Assembly (NCBI RefSeq): GCF_025290835.2
Contig: NZ_JAOCQD020000003.1
Location: 744,001 to 808,000 of the forward strand
Source of the DNA: Aquabacterium sp. OR-4
Lineage (GTDB): Bacteria; Pseudomonadota; Gammaproteobacteria; Burkholderiales; Burkholderiaceae_C
Direction: 5' to 3'
DNA length: 64,000 nucleotides
Shown here: piece after piece, positions 1 to 8,587 of the stretch
Layout of the letters: the number at the start of each line of letters is the position of its first letter
Position numbering within the stretch: the stretch's first letter is position 1
Made by a program: the position numbers and the translations under genes
The notes under the pieces: model-generated
Databases searched by the model: none
What the model saw: the letters and a program-made list of their open reading frames with translations, nothing else
Told to the model about the DNA's origin: nothing

Positions 1-849
1 CTGCTGTGGGTCAGCAGTTCGGGCCTGATCTTCAGCATGCTCAATGCCGTGATGCGCGGGCTCACGCAGCAGGTCGATCCGTTCCAGGCGCAGTTTCTGC
101 GCTACTTCGTCGGCCTGCTGGTGCTGCTGCCGGTGGTGTTGCCGGCCGGCTGGGCGGCCTATCGGCCCAAGGACGTGACGGCGCAGTTCACCCGCGGTGC
201 GGTGCACACCCTGGGCCTGGGCCTGTGGTTCATGGCCTTGCCGCGCATTCCGCTGGCCGACATGACCGCCATCGGCTTCACCGGGCCGATCTTCATCATG
301 ATCGGCGCGTGGCTGGTGTTCCACGAGCCCATGCGCTGGGAGCGCTGGCTGGCCACGCTGCTGGGCTTTGGCGGCGTGCTGATCATCGTGGGGCCCAAGC
401 TGTCGGGCTCGGGCGGGGTGTGGCACCTGGTGATGCTGGCCTCGGCGCCGGTGTTCGCAGCCTCGTTCCTGCTGACCAAGGCCATGACCCGGCACGAGAG
501 CGCGGGCGTGATCCTCGTCTGGCAGTCGATCAGCGTGTCGGTCATCAGCCTGCCGCTGGCCCTGTGGCACTGGCAGTCGCTGAGCCTGGTGCAGTGGGGC
601 CTGTTCGGGCTGTGCGGCGTGCTGGGCAGCGCGGGCCACTACTGCCTGACCCGCGGTTTTGCCGCGGCCGACATCTCGGCCACGCAGTCGGCTCGGTTTC
701 TCGACCTGGTGTGGTCGGCGGTGATGGGCTGGCTGCTGTTTGCCGATCTGCCCAGCGCGGCCACGCTGCTGGGCGGCAGCGTGATCAGTGCCGCCACGGT
801 GTGGCTGGCGCGGCGGGAATCCCTGCGGCGCCAAGGCGCCGCAACTTAG
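1..849 (+). CDS. EamA/DMT-family transporter, 5' end cut by the window edge
   Basis: Inner-membrane permease of the drug/metabolite transporter superfamily, usually exporting small metabolites; substrate unknown. The reading frame is open from base 1, so the true start lies upstream and the ATG at 37 is internal. The visible part of about 282 residues holds roughly nine hydrophobic helices arranged as two EamA repeats: one ends near a conserved stretch with F-T-G-P-I-F, and the second starts after the S-G-G-V-W-H loop. The stop codon lies inside the first copy of a 31-bp tandem repeat. Confidence 0.85.
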   Translation: MLWVSSSGLIFSMLNAVMRGLTQQVDPFQAQFLRYFVGLLVLLPVVLPAGWAAYRPKDVTAQFTRGAVHTLGLGLWFMALPRIPLADMTAIGFTGPIFIMIGAWLVFHEPMRWERWLATLLGFGGVLIIVGPKLSGSGGVWHLVMLASAPVFAASFLLTKAMTRHESAGVILVWQSISVSVISLPLALWHWQSLSLVQWGLFGLCGVLGSAGHYCLTRGFAAADISATQSARFLDLVWSAVMGWLLFADLPSAATLLGGSVISAATVWLARRESLRRQGAAT

Positions 850-925
850 GCAGGCCGGGCGCCAAGGCGCCGCAACTTAGGCAGGCCGGGCGCCAAGGCG
901 CCGCAGCTTAGGCAGGCCGGGCGCC
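828..925. repeat. 31-bp tandem repeat, three copies plus a partial fourth
   Basis: Units start at 828, 859 and 890, with a five-base remnant at 921. Copies one and two are identical, and copy three differs by a single base (CAACTT to CAGCTT). Each unit carries the near-perfect palindrome GGCGCCAAGGCGCC, so each can form a GC hairpin. The first unit overlaps the stop codon of the EamA gene. It could act as a stacked terminator or mRNA-end stabiliser. No T-tract follows, so termination is inference. Confidence 0.8.
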
Positions 926-1098
926 TTGGCTCCCTGGCCGCCTGGGCCGTGCGCTAGTTCACGGTCTGGCCGGTGTGTGCACTCCATGCCGGCGATCGGG
1001 GGGCCGAAGACAAAGCCATGGATCGTCCACGGCGCAAGGGCAGTTGCGCGCTGGTGAGACCGATCACGCCTTGTCGTTCAACGTTTGAAAGCCTTCTC

Positions 1099-2637
1099 AT
1101 GTCCTTCACTGCCCATTGGCGCATCGGTCAGCGTCTGGCGCTGGCCTATGGCCTGATCGTGGCCCTGCTGCTGGCCGTCACCGCCGTCACGCTGCCGCAG
1201 CTGGCGTCCACCCAGGCGGCCACGCACAGCCTGGTGACCGAACAGGCCGAACGCCTGGCCCTGGCCAACGAGTGGCGCGAAGCCATCGCCACCAATTCGC
1301 AGCGCGCCCTGGCGCTGGGCCTGAGCGCCGACGAGAGCCTCAAGGAACACTTCGCCGACAAGATCAAGGCCACCAGCGCCCGCACCAGCGAGGTTCAGAA
1401 GCGCTACGCCGAGCTGGAGACCACGCCCGAAGGCCGTGCCGGCCAGGAGCGCCTGGCCGAGGTGCGCAAGCGCTACCTGGCCACCCGCGACGAGATGCTG
1501 GCCGCGCGCGGCGATGCCTCCAAGCTGGCCCAGACCGGCGCCAGCTTCAAGAAGATCGCCGAGGAGTACATGGGCGTGGCCACCGATGTGGTCAAGTTCC
1601 AGCAAGAGCGCGCCAAGGCCATGGGGGCCACGGTGGACCAGGCCATCGTCACCGCGCGCAGCGTGTTTCTGGGCGCGGTGCTGCTGACGGTGGTGCTCTG
1701 CGTGGTCTCGGGCCTGCAACTGGCGCGCTCGCTGGCCGCGCCGCTGGGCCAGCTGCAGGCCTCGGCCCAGCGCATTGCCGACGGTGACCTCAGCGAAAGC
1801 CTCAACACCACCGGCGAGCGCAGCGAGCTGGGCCGGCTGCACGACGCCATGGCCAGCATGCAGTCGGCCCTGCGCCGGCTGGTGCAGCAGGTGCGCGAAA
1901 GCAGCGATTCGATCCGCATCGCCAGCACCGAGGTGGCCTCGGGCAACACCGATCTGAGCCACCGTACCGAGTCGACGGCCAGCAATCTGCAGCAGACCGC
2001 TTCGTCGGTGCAGCAGCTCACCGGCACGGTGCGCCAGAGCGCCGACACCGCCGCCGAGGCCAACCGCATGGCCGACAGCGCCCACCACGTGGCCCGCCAG
2101 GGCGGCGAGGCGGTGCGCAGCGTGGTCGACACCATGGCCGGCATCCAGGAGTCGTCGCGCAAGATCGCCGACATCATCGGCACCATCGACGGCATCGCCT
2201 TTCAGACCAACATCCTGGCGCTGAACGCGGCGGTGGAAGCCGCCCGTGCCGGTGAGCAGGGCCGCGGCTTTGCCGTGGTGGCCGGTGAGGTGCGCACGCT
2301 GGCGCAGCGCTCGTCGGCGGCCTCGCGCGAGATCCGCGGGCTGATCGATTCGTCGGTGCAGCGGGTCGAGCAGGGCACGCGCGCCGTCGAAGGCGCCGGC
2401 CGCACGATGACCGAGATCGTCACCGGCGTGCAGCAGGTGGGCAGCCTGATCGCCGAGATCAGCGTGGCCACCCGCGAGCAGAGCCAGGGCCTCGACGTGG
2501 TCAACCAGTCGGTCGCCGCACTCGACCAGGCCACGCAGCAGAACGCCGCGCTGGTGGAAGAAGGCGCCGCCGCCGCCGAAAGCCTGCAGGAACAGGCTCA
2601 GCGCCTGCACGCCCTGGTGGCCGACTACCGCGTGTGA
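1099..2637 (+). CDS. Methyl-accepting chemotaxis protein
   Basis: Inner-membrane chemoreceptor that signals to CheA/CheW. The ATG at 1099 is preferred over the upstream starts at 973 and 1018 because the first transmembrane helix (residues about 12-35) then sits at the N-terminus, as is usual. There follow a periplasmic four-helix-type sensing region (about 36-185), a second membrane helix (about 188-210), a HAMP domain (about 211-265) and a cytoplasmic signalling domain. The highly conserved hairpin tip ([19 protein letters not shown]) is intact. No C-terminal CheR-binding pentapeptide is visible. Ligand unknown; no che genes lie nearby, so this is an orphan receptor. Confidence 0.93.
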   Translation: MSFTAHWRIGQRLALAYGLIVALLLAVTAVTLPQLASTQAATHSLVTEQAERLALANEWREAIATNSQRALALGLSADESLKEHFADKIKATSARTSEVQKRYAELETTPEGRAGQERLAEVRKRYLATRDEMLAARGDASKLAQTGASFKKIAEEYMGVATDVVKFQQERAKAMGATVDQAIVTARSVFLGAVLLTVVLCVVSGLQLARSLAAPLGQLQASAQRIADGDLSESLNTTGERSELGRLHDAMASMQSALRRLVQQVRESSDSIRIASTEVASGNTDLSHRTESTASNLQQTASSVQQLTGTVRQSADTAAEANRMADSAHHVARQGGEAVRSVVDTMAGIQESSRKIADIIGTIDGIAFQTNILALNAAVEAARAGEQGRGFAVVAGEVRTLAQRSSAASREIRGLIDSSVQRVEQGTRAVEGAGRTMTEIVTGVQQVGSLIAEISVATREQSQGLDVVNQSVAALDQATQQNAALVEEGAAAAESLQEQAQRLHALVADYRV

Positions 2638-2692
2638 GCCGGCGCGGCACGCCGGCCACGCCGCGTGGCGGCAGGCTACAGTGCCGCGGCCG

Positions 2693-3454
2693 ATGAACGC
2701 CCTGCCCATGCCCCGTCTGCTGGCCGCCCTGGTGGCGGCCTTGGCGTTTGCCTGGGCCTTGGCGTTTGCCTGGGCCATGGCGCCGGGCCTGGCGGCGGCG
2801 CAGCCGGCCGCTGCGTCGCCACCGCTCGACTCGATGGCGCGCCGGGTGATGGCCTGCACCGCCTGCCATGGCGCCGAGGGCCGGGCCGTGGGCAGCGCCT
2901 TCGTGCCGCGCATCGCCGGCAAGCCGGCCGGCTACCTGCACCGGCAGATGCTGAACTTTCGCGACGGCCAGCGCCGTCATGACGGCATGGCCCGCCTGAT
3001 GGCGCCGCTGGGCGACGCCTACCTGGGCGAGATCGCGCAGCATTTCGCCTCGCTCGACCTGCCCTGGCCGCCACCGGCGCCGGTGGCCGCCACGCCGGCC
3101 CTGCTGGCGCGCGGCGAGCAGTTGGTGCGCCAGGGCGACGCCGCGCGCCGCCTGCCGGCCTGCACGGCCTGCCATGGCAGCGCTCTCACCGGCCTGGCGC
3201 CGGCCGTGCCGGGCCTGCTGGGCCTGCCGCAGGCCTATGTGAGCGCGCAGCTGGGCGCCTGGCGCGCCGGCACGCGGCGGGCACTGGCGCCCGACTGCAT
3301 GCACCAGGTGGCGCAGGCGCTGCACGCCGACGAGGTGGCGGCGGTGGCCACCTGGCTGGCGGCACAGCCGATGCCGGCCGATCACCGCGCCGTGGCCGCG
3401 CTGCCGGCACCGATGCCGCTGCGCTGCGGCGCGGCACCCGAGCCGGCGCGTTGA
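2693..3454 (+). CDS. Diheme cytochrome c (c4-like)
   Basis: Periplasmic electron carrier with two covalent haem sites, both reading A-C-T-A-C-H (Cys55/Cys58/His59 and Cys157/Cys160/His161), the two-lobe layout of c4-type cytochromes. A signal peptide covers about residues 1-35. Its hydrophobic core contains an exact 18-bp duplication (2741-2758 and 2759-2776) that repeats F-A-W-A. The start could be GTG 2681, ATG 2693 or ATG 2708, and none has a clear ribosome site. The stop overlaps the start region of the next cytochrome gene, so the two are probably translationally coupled. Confidence 0.85.
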   Translation: MNALPMPRLLAALVAALAFAWALAFAWAMAPGLAAAQPAAASPPLDSMARRVMACTACHGAEGRAVGSAFVPRIAGKPAGYLHRQMLNFRDGQRRHDGMARLMAPLGDAYLGEIAQHFASLDLPWPPPAPVAATPALLARGEQLVRQGDAARRLPACTACHGSALTGLAPAVPGLLGLPQAYVSAQLGAWRAGTRRALAPDCMHQVAQALHADEVAAVATWLAAQPMPADHRAVAALPAPMPLRCGAAPEPAR

Positions 3455-3456
3455 GC

Positions 3457-4785
3457 ATGGCCGGCCATCGCCCTCATCGTTACCGTCACCCTCTGCGCGG
3501 CCGCCTGGCCGTGCTGGGCGCGCTGCTGGCCGTGCTGCTGGCCACCGCGGCCGCGGCCGTGGCCTGGCTGGACCGCCTGCCGGCCGAGCCGGCCACACCC
3601 GCCGCCGGGCCGCCGCCGGCCGATGCCGCCACGCTGGCCCGCGGTGCGGCGCTGGCCCGGCTGGCCAATTGCGCCGGCTGCCACACCGCCCCGGGGGGGG
3701 CCGCCTTGGCCGGGGCCCGCGCCCTGGCCACGCCCTTCGGCACCGTGTTTGCCGGCAACCTGACGCCCGACCCGGCCACCGGCCTGGGCCACTGGAGCGC
3801 CGACGACTTCTGGCGCGCACTGCACCATGGCCGCGGGCGCGATGGCCGGCGGCTGGTGCCGGCCTTTCCGTACACCAGCTTCACCCACATCGGCCGGGCC
3901 GACAGCGATGCGCTGTTCGCCTGGCTGTGCGCGCAGACGCCGGTGGCGGCAGCGCGCCCGCCGCACGCCCTGCGCTGGCCCTTCGGCAGCCAGCCGGCGC
4001 TGGCGGTGTGGCGCGTGCTGCACTTCCGCCCGGCCGAGGCCGCGGCAGCCCCGGCGCCCGGCCCCAGCGCCGAGCGGGGTGCCTGGCTGGTGCGCGGCCC
4101 TGGCCATTGCGCCGAATGCCATGCCGCACGCAATGCGCTGGGCGGCCGCATCCAGCCCGAGGCGCTGCGTGGCGGCCTGATGCCGATGGGCGACTGGGAG
4201 GCGCCGGCGCTGGCCTGCCTCACCGCCCGGCCCGGAGCCGAGGGCAGCGGCCCGCCCGATGCCGCGCGCAGCGCTGGCCTGGTGAGCCTGCTGCGCACCG
4301 GCCGCCATGGCCCCGACAGCGTGGCCGGCCCGATGGCCGAGGTGGTGCTGGCCAGCACCCAGTACTGGCCCGAAGACGATCTGCGCGCCGTGGCTGCCCA
4401 CCTGGCCCGCCTGCCCTGCCCGGGGCCCGCCGAGCGCCCGGCCCCGCCCAGCCCCCTGAGCGACGAGCGCCGCGCCCTCGGCCAGCAGCTCTACACCCGC
4501 CACTGCGCCGATTGCCACGGCGCGCGCGGCGAGGGCGTGGCCGGCATCTACCCGGCGCTGGCCGGCAACCGCAGCGTGAACCTGCCCACCGCGCTGAACC
4601 TGGTGCAGGCGCTGCGGCATGGCGGCTTTGCGCCGGCCACCGCCAGCCACCAGCGGCCGCATGGCATGCCGCCGCAGTTTCTCAATGACGACGAGATGGC
4701 TGCCGTGGCCAGCTGGGTGCGCCAGGCCTGGGGCAACCAGGGCCAGCCGCTGGGCTGGCTGGAGGTCTCGCGCGTGCCGCGCTGA
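3457..4785 (+). CDS. Membrane-anchored triheme cytochrome c (AdhB-like)
   Basis: Three CXXCH haem motifs at Cys72-His76, Cys218-His222 and Cys350-His354 give the three-domain plan of the cytochrome subunit of membrane alcohol, aldehyde or gluconate dehydrogenases. Family motifs such as T-P-F-G-T-V and N-L-T-P-D-P follow the first haem. A single N-terminal hydrophobic helix (about residues 12-35) acts as anchor or signal peptide. TTG 3451 is an alternative start overlapping the previous stop. No dehydrogenase catalytic subunit is adjacent, so the electron donor is unknown. Confidence 0.85.
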   Translation: MAGHRPHRYRHPLRGRLAVLGALLAVLLATAAAAVAWLDRLPAEPATPAAGPPPADAATLARGAALARLANCAGCHTAPGGAALAGARALATPFGTVFAGNLTPDPATGLGHWSADDFWRALHHGRGRDGRRLVPAFPYTSFTHIGRADSDALFAWLCAQTPVAAARPPHALRWPFGSQPALAVWRVLHFRPAEAAAAPAPGPSAERGAWLVRGPGHCAECHAARNALGGRIQPEALRGGLMPMGDWEAPALACLTARPGAEGSGPPDAARSAGLVSLLRTGRHGPDSVAGPMAEVVLASTQYWPEDDLRAVAAHLARLPCPGPAERPAPPSPLSDERRALGQQLYTRHCADCHGARGEGVAGIYPALAGNRSVNLPTALNLVQALRHGGFAPATASHQRPHGMPPQFLNDDEMAAVASWVRQAWGNQGQPLGWLEVSRVPR

Positions 4786-4814
4786 GCGGCGGCCGCGGCA
4801 CCGACAATCGCGCC

Positions 4815-6764
4815 ATGTCCGTGCCCGTGCCGCCTGCCGCCCCGCCATCGCCGATGCGTGTGCTGTCGCTCATCGCCCCGATGACGCAGCTCAACACGCC
4901 CTACCCGTCCACCGCGTACCTCACCGGCTTTCTGCGCAGCCAGGGCCTGCATGCCCAGCAGGATGACCTGGCCCTGGCGCTGGCCCTGGCGCTGCTGTCG
5001 CCCGGCGGGCTGGAGGCCCTGCGCGCCGAGGCCGAGGCCCAGGCGCCGCGCCAGCGCACGCCACGTGTGGCCCGCTTTCTGGCGCAGTTTGCGCGCTACC
5101 GCGCCGCCATCGGCCCGGCGGTGGCCTTTCTGCAGGGCCGCGACGGCACGCTGGCGCAACGCATTGCCGGGCGCGAGTTCTTGCCCGAGGGCGAGCGTTT
5201 TCGCAGCCTGGACGTGTACGACGACCCCGACGGCGGCGACCCGATGGCCTGGGCCTTTGGCGCGCTGGGCCAGACCGACCGCGCCAAGCACCTGGCCACG
5301 CTGTTTCTGAACGACATCGCCGATGTGGTGAAGGACGCCGCCGACCCGCGCTTCGAGTTCGTGCGCTACGCCGAGAGCCTGGCGCAAAGCCAGGCCAGCT
5401 ACGAGCCGCTGGCCCAGGCCCTGGCCGCCGCGCCCACGCTGGTCGACCGCCTGCTGCACGATCTGGCGCTGGCCAGCATTGCGCAGCACCAGCCCACACT
5501 GGTGCTGCTGAGCGTGCCCTTTCCGGGCGCGGCGTATGCGGCGCTGCGCATCGCGCAGACCATCAAGGCGCAGCACCCGCAGATCTGCATTGCGCTGGGT
5601 GGCGGCTACGTCAACACCGAGCTGCGCGAGCTGGCCGATCCGCGCATCTTCGACGCGGTGGACTTCATCACCCTCGACGCCGGCGAGCGCCCGGTGCTGG
5701 CGCTGATCGAGCACCTGCAGGGCCGGCGCGGCCCGCAGCGCCTGGTGCGCTGCTTTCGCCGCAGCGCCGATGGCCAGCGCGTGGAGTACGTGAACTGGCA
5801 GGAGCCCGACATCCCGTTCGAGCAGACCGGCACGCCCACCTGGGACGGCCTGCCGCTGCAGCGCTACCTTTCGCTGCTGGACATGCTCAACCCCATGCAC
5901 CGGCTGTGGAGCGACGGCCGCTGGAACAAGCTCACCGTGGCCCATGGCTGCTACTGGAAGAAATGCAGCTTCTGCGACGTGGGGCTCGACTACATCGGCC
6001 GCTACGAGGCGGCCAGCGCCGAGCTGCTGGTTGACCGCATCGAGGCCGTGGTGGCCGAAACCGGGCAGACCGGCTTTCACTTCGTCGACGAGGCGGCGCC
6101 GCCCAAGAGCCTGAAGGCGCTGAGCGCCGAGCTGCAGCGCCGCGGCACGGCCATCAGCTGGTGGGGCAACATCCGCTTCGAGAAGAGCTTCAACCGCGAG
6201 CTGGCCCAGGCCATGGCCGACAGCGGCTGCATTGCCGTGACCGGCGGGCTCGAGGTGGCCAGCGACCGCCTGCTGCAGCTGATGAACAAGGGCGTCACGG
6301 TTGACCAGGTGGCCCGCGTGACCCGGGCCTTCAGCGAGGCCGGCATCCTGGTGCATGCCTACCTGATGTACGGCTTTCCCACGCAGACGGTGCAGGAGAC
6401 GGTGGACGCGCTCGAGTACGTGCGCCAGCTGTTTGCCGAGGGCTGCATCCAGAGCGGGTTTTTCCACCGCTTCGCCTGCACCGTGCATTCGCCGGTGGGG
6501 CTTGACCCGGCAGCCTATGGCGTGCGCCTGCAGCCGCTGCCCATGCCCGAGGGCGGGCGCGTGTTCGCGCGCAACGATGTCGGCTTCACCGACCCCACCG
6601 GCACCAACCACGACCAGCTGGGCGTGGGCCTGCGCAAGGCCATCTACAACTACATGCACGGCATCGGCCTGGACGAAGACGTGCGCGCCTGGTTCGACCA
6701 CCCGGTGCCCAAGGCGCGGGTGGCGCGCAACCGCATTGCGCGCGCGCTGGGCGAGACGGGTTGA
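4815..6764 (+). CDS. B12-binding-domain radical SAM protein
   Basis: 649 residues. The middle part (about 220-300) looks like a cobalamin-binding Rossmann fold (L-L-S-V-P-F-P-G, then A-L-G-G-G-Y). It is followed by a radical SAM barrel that starts at the cluster motif Cys379-X4-Cys384-X2-Cys387. Downstream barrel motifs include G-G-L-E-V-A-S-D-R and Y-L-M-Y-G-F-P-T-Q-T. Such proteins use S-adenosylmethionine and often cobalamin for methyl transfer or rearrangement. The substrate cannot be told from sequence. The CX4CX2C spacing differs from the usual CX3CX2C. Start ATG 4815; ATG 4854 is possible. Confidence 0.85.
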   Translation: MSVPVPPAAPPSPMRVLSLIAPMTQLNTPYPSTAYLTGFLRSQGLHAQQDDLALALALALLSPGGLEALRAEAEAQAPRQRTPRVARFLAQFARYRAAIGPAVAFLQGRDGTLAQRIAGREFLPEGERFRSLDVYDDPDGGDPMAWAFGALGQTDRAKHLATLFLNDIADVVKDAADPRFEFVRYAESLAQSQASYEPLAQALAAAPTLVDRLLHDLALASIAQHQPTLVLLSVPFPGAAYAALRIAQTIKAQHPQICIALGGGYVNTELRELADPRIFDAVDFITLDAGERPVLALIEHLQGRRGPQRLVRCFRRSADGQRVEYVNWQEPDIPFEQTGTPTWDGLPLQRYLSLLDMLNPMHRLWSDGRWNKLTVAHGCYWKKCSFCDVGLDYIGRYEAASAELLVDRIEAVVAETGQTGFHFVDEAAPPKSLKALSAELQRRGTAISWWGNIRFEKSFNRELAQAMADSGCIAVTGGLEVASDRLLQLMNKGVTVDQVARVTRAFSEAGILVHAYLMYGFPTQTVQETVDALEYVRQLFAEGCIQSGFFHRFACTVHSPVGLDPAAYGVRLQPLPMPEGGRVFARNDVGFTDPTGTNHDQLGVGLRKAIYNYMHGIGLDEDVRAWFDHPVPKARVARNRIARALGETG

Positions 6765-6955
6765 TGTGCGGCTGGCCTGAAAGCCTGGTGGTTTGAGCGC
6801 CGACAGGCCGTGGAGCGCCGCGCTGTAAGGATTGCGCCGCCCCAGCGACTGGGCAGGGCACGTGGGCCGAGATGGCCGCCGCTGGCCAAGGCCGGCGGCG
6901 GGCAGCGGCACCACGGCCGAAGCACCCATGCACCCTGTCAACCCAGCGAGCAGCC

Positions 6956-7987
6956 ATGTCCAAGACCCAGCCCCTCCTTTCCGCCCTGGCCCTGGCCAGC
7001 ACCGCGCTGTGCCTGAACGCCCAGGCGCAGATGGCGGCCGATGCCGCCAGCCAGGCCGCGGTCGATCCGAGTGCCTTTCTCAACCAGTTCGAGGCCAGCT
7101 TCGGCAAGTTCGAGGGCTACCGCCGCTCGGGGGCCAAGGGCATCTGCGCCACGGGCGAGTTCGTCGGCACGGCCGAAGCGCGCGGCCTGTCCACCGCCAC
7201 GGCCTTCAGCGGCCGGCCGGTGCCGGTGCTGCTGCGCTTCTCGGTGGGCGGCGCCAACCCCAAGGCGGCCGACAACGCGAAGTCGCAGCGCAACATGGCG
7301 CTGCAGTTCAACCTGCCCGGCGGCGAGGTCTGGCAGATGGGCAACATCTCGGCGCCGGTGTTCGGCGCGGTCACGCCGCAGCAGTTTCTGGGCCGCCTGG
7401 CCTCGCTGCAGCCCGATCCGGCCACCCGGATGCCCGATGCGGCCCGGGTCAAGGCCTTTGCCGATGCCAACCCCGAGGTGCTGCTGCAGGGCCGGCACTT
7501 TGCGTCGCAGCCGGTGCCGGCCAGTTTTGGCACGGTCAACTACTGGGGCGTGCATGCCTTTGCCTTTGTCAATGCCAGCGGTGCGCGGCAGTTCGGCAAA
7601 TGGGTGTTCGAGCCGGTGGCCGGCGTGCAGGGCCTCAGCGACGACGAGGCCAAGGCCAAGGGCCCGAACTTTCTGTTCGACGAGCTGCGCCAGCGCGTGA
7701 AGGACGGTACGGTGGCCTTCCACTTCAACCTCGAGCTGGCCCAGGCCGGTGACCGCCTCGACAACGCCACCGTGCCGCTGCCCGAAGGCCGGCCCAAGCT
7801 CCGGCTGGGTGTGCTGAAGCTGCTGAGCGTGGCCCCGGACGCCGGTGGCGAGTGCCTGAACATCACCTTCAACCCGATGGTGCTGCCCAAGGGCGTGGAG
7901 CCCTCGGCCGATCCGATGCTGGCCGCGCGTGCGGCGCCCTATGCCGTGGGCCTGGGGCGCCGGCTGAGCGAGGGTGCCAAGCAATGA
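6956..7987 (+). CDS. Secreted catalase-family peroxidase (SrpA-like) lacking the distal histidine
   Basis: 343 residues with a Sec signal peptide (about 1-24, ending A-Q-A-Q) and a minimal catalase fold. The family motif around F-S-G-R-P-V-P-V-L-L-R-F-S-V is present. The proximal haem ligand signature R-X3-Y is seen near the C-terminus (R-A-A-P-Y). The segment that normally reads H-A-K-G reads G-A-K-G here (Gly59), so the distal catalytic His is missing. ATG 6956 gives a clean signal peptide; the upstream open frame from 6872 does not. Probably a periplasmic haem protein, but catalase or peroxidase activity is uncertain. Confidence 0.82.
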   Translation: MSKTQPLLSALALASTALCLNAQAQMAADAASQAAVDPSAFLNQFEASFGKFEGYRRSGAKGICATGEFVGTAEARGLSTATAFSGRPVPVLLRFSVGGANPKAADNAKSQRNMALQFNLPGGEVWQMGNISAPVFGAVTPQQFLGRLASLQPDPATRMPDAARVKAFADANPEVLLQGRHFASQPVPASFGTVNYWGVHAFAFVNASGARQFGKWVFEPVAGVQGLSDDEAKAKGPNFLFDELRQRVKDGTVAFHFNLELAQAGDRLDNATVPLPEGRPKLRLGVLKLLSVAPDAGGECLNITFNPMVLPKGVEPSADPMLAARAAPYAVGLGRRLSEGAKQ

Positions 7988-8013
7988 GGCCGGGGCCATA
8001 GCGCCAGGCAACA

Positions 8014-8050
8014 GTGCCCGGCCTCAGCGCCCGGCCTCAGCGCCGGGCAC
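8014..8050. terminator. Candidate bidirectional stem-loop between convergent genes
   Basis: GTGCCCGGC at 8014-8022 is complementary to GCCGGGCAC at 8042-8050, a 9-bp stem around a loop that itself contains a direct repeat of GCCCGGCCTCAGC. It lies after the catalase-like gene and overlaps the end of the convergent DUF1772 gene. No T-tract is present, so only the hairpin is directly seen. Confidence 0.45.
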
Positions 8051-8531
8051 GCCAGCACAGCGCGGCCAGGGCCAGCGCAAAGAGCGTGGCGCTGCAGGCG
8101 GCGCGCCAGGCGTTGGCGCGGTTCCAGGCGTCGCGGGTGGCGGCCCAGTCGGGCGGCAGCGTGGCGGCCGTCCACGACTCGGTCAGGTGGTTCAGCGGCA
8201 GGTTGACCTGCCGCGTGAACAGCACGATGCCCAGCGCATAGGCCAGGCCGATGCCGGCCACCAGCCACCACCAGGCCGGGCGCTGGCGCCAGGCATCGGC
8301 CAGGGCCAGCAGGCACAGCAGCGGCGGGCTGAAGAAGAACGCAAAAAACAGCGCATGCCGCACGTTGCGGTTGAAGCCCGACTGCACCAGCGCGTAGGTG
8401 GCGCCGTTGAGCTCGCGGGTGGCCAGGTTGACATTGGCCGAGTAGGTGCCAAAAAACCCGGCCATGATGCCCAGGCTGAACACCGCCAGGGCCAGGCCGG
8501 CCCAGGCCAGGAGGTGGGTGGCGCGCTGCAT
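8037..8531 (-). CDS. DUF1772 (anthrone-oxygenase-like) membrane protein
   Basis: 164 residues with four predicted membrane helices (about 5-30, 58-80, 88-108 and 142-160). Polar residues between helices include N-L-P-L-N, the pattern typical of DUF1772. ATG 8531 starts directly with the first helix; the longer open frame to 8732 overlaps the regulator gene and is not supported. It lies downstream of a Crp/Fnr-type regulator on the same strand, a common pairing that suggests co-regulation. Catalytic role unproven. Confidence 0.75.
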   Translation of the reverse strand: MQRATHLLAWAGLALAVFSLGIMAGFFGTYSANVNLATRELNGATYALVQSGFNRNVRHALFFAFFFSPPLLCLLALADAWRQRPAWWWLVAGIGLAYALGIVLFTRQVNLPLNHLTESWTAATLPPDWAATRDAWNRANAWRAACSATLFALALAALCWRARR

Positions 8532-8587
8532 GTGCTGCTCCGTTGACTGCGATGGCGCCACTGTGCCGGCCCGGCCGGCGTGGCGCC

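Noticed and set aside
828-925. CRISPR-like repeats
   Set aside because: 31-bp units are directly adjacent with no spacers, and partly overlap a coding gene.
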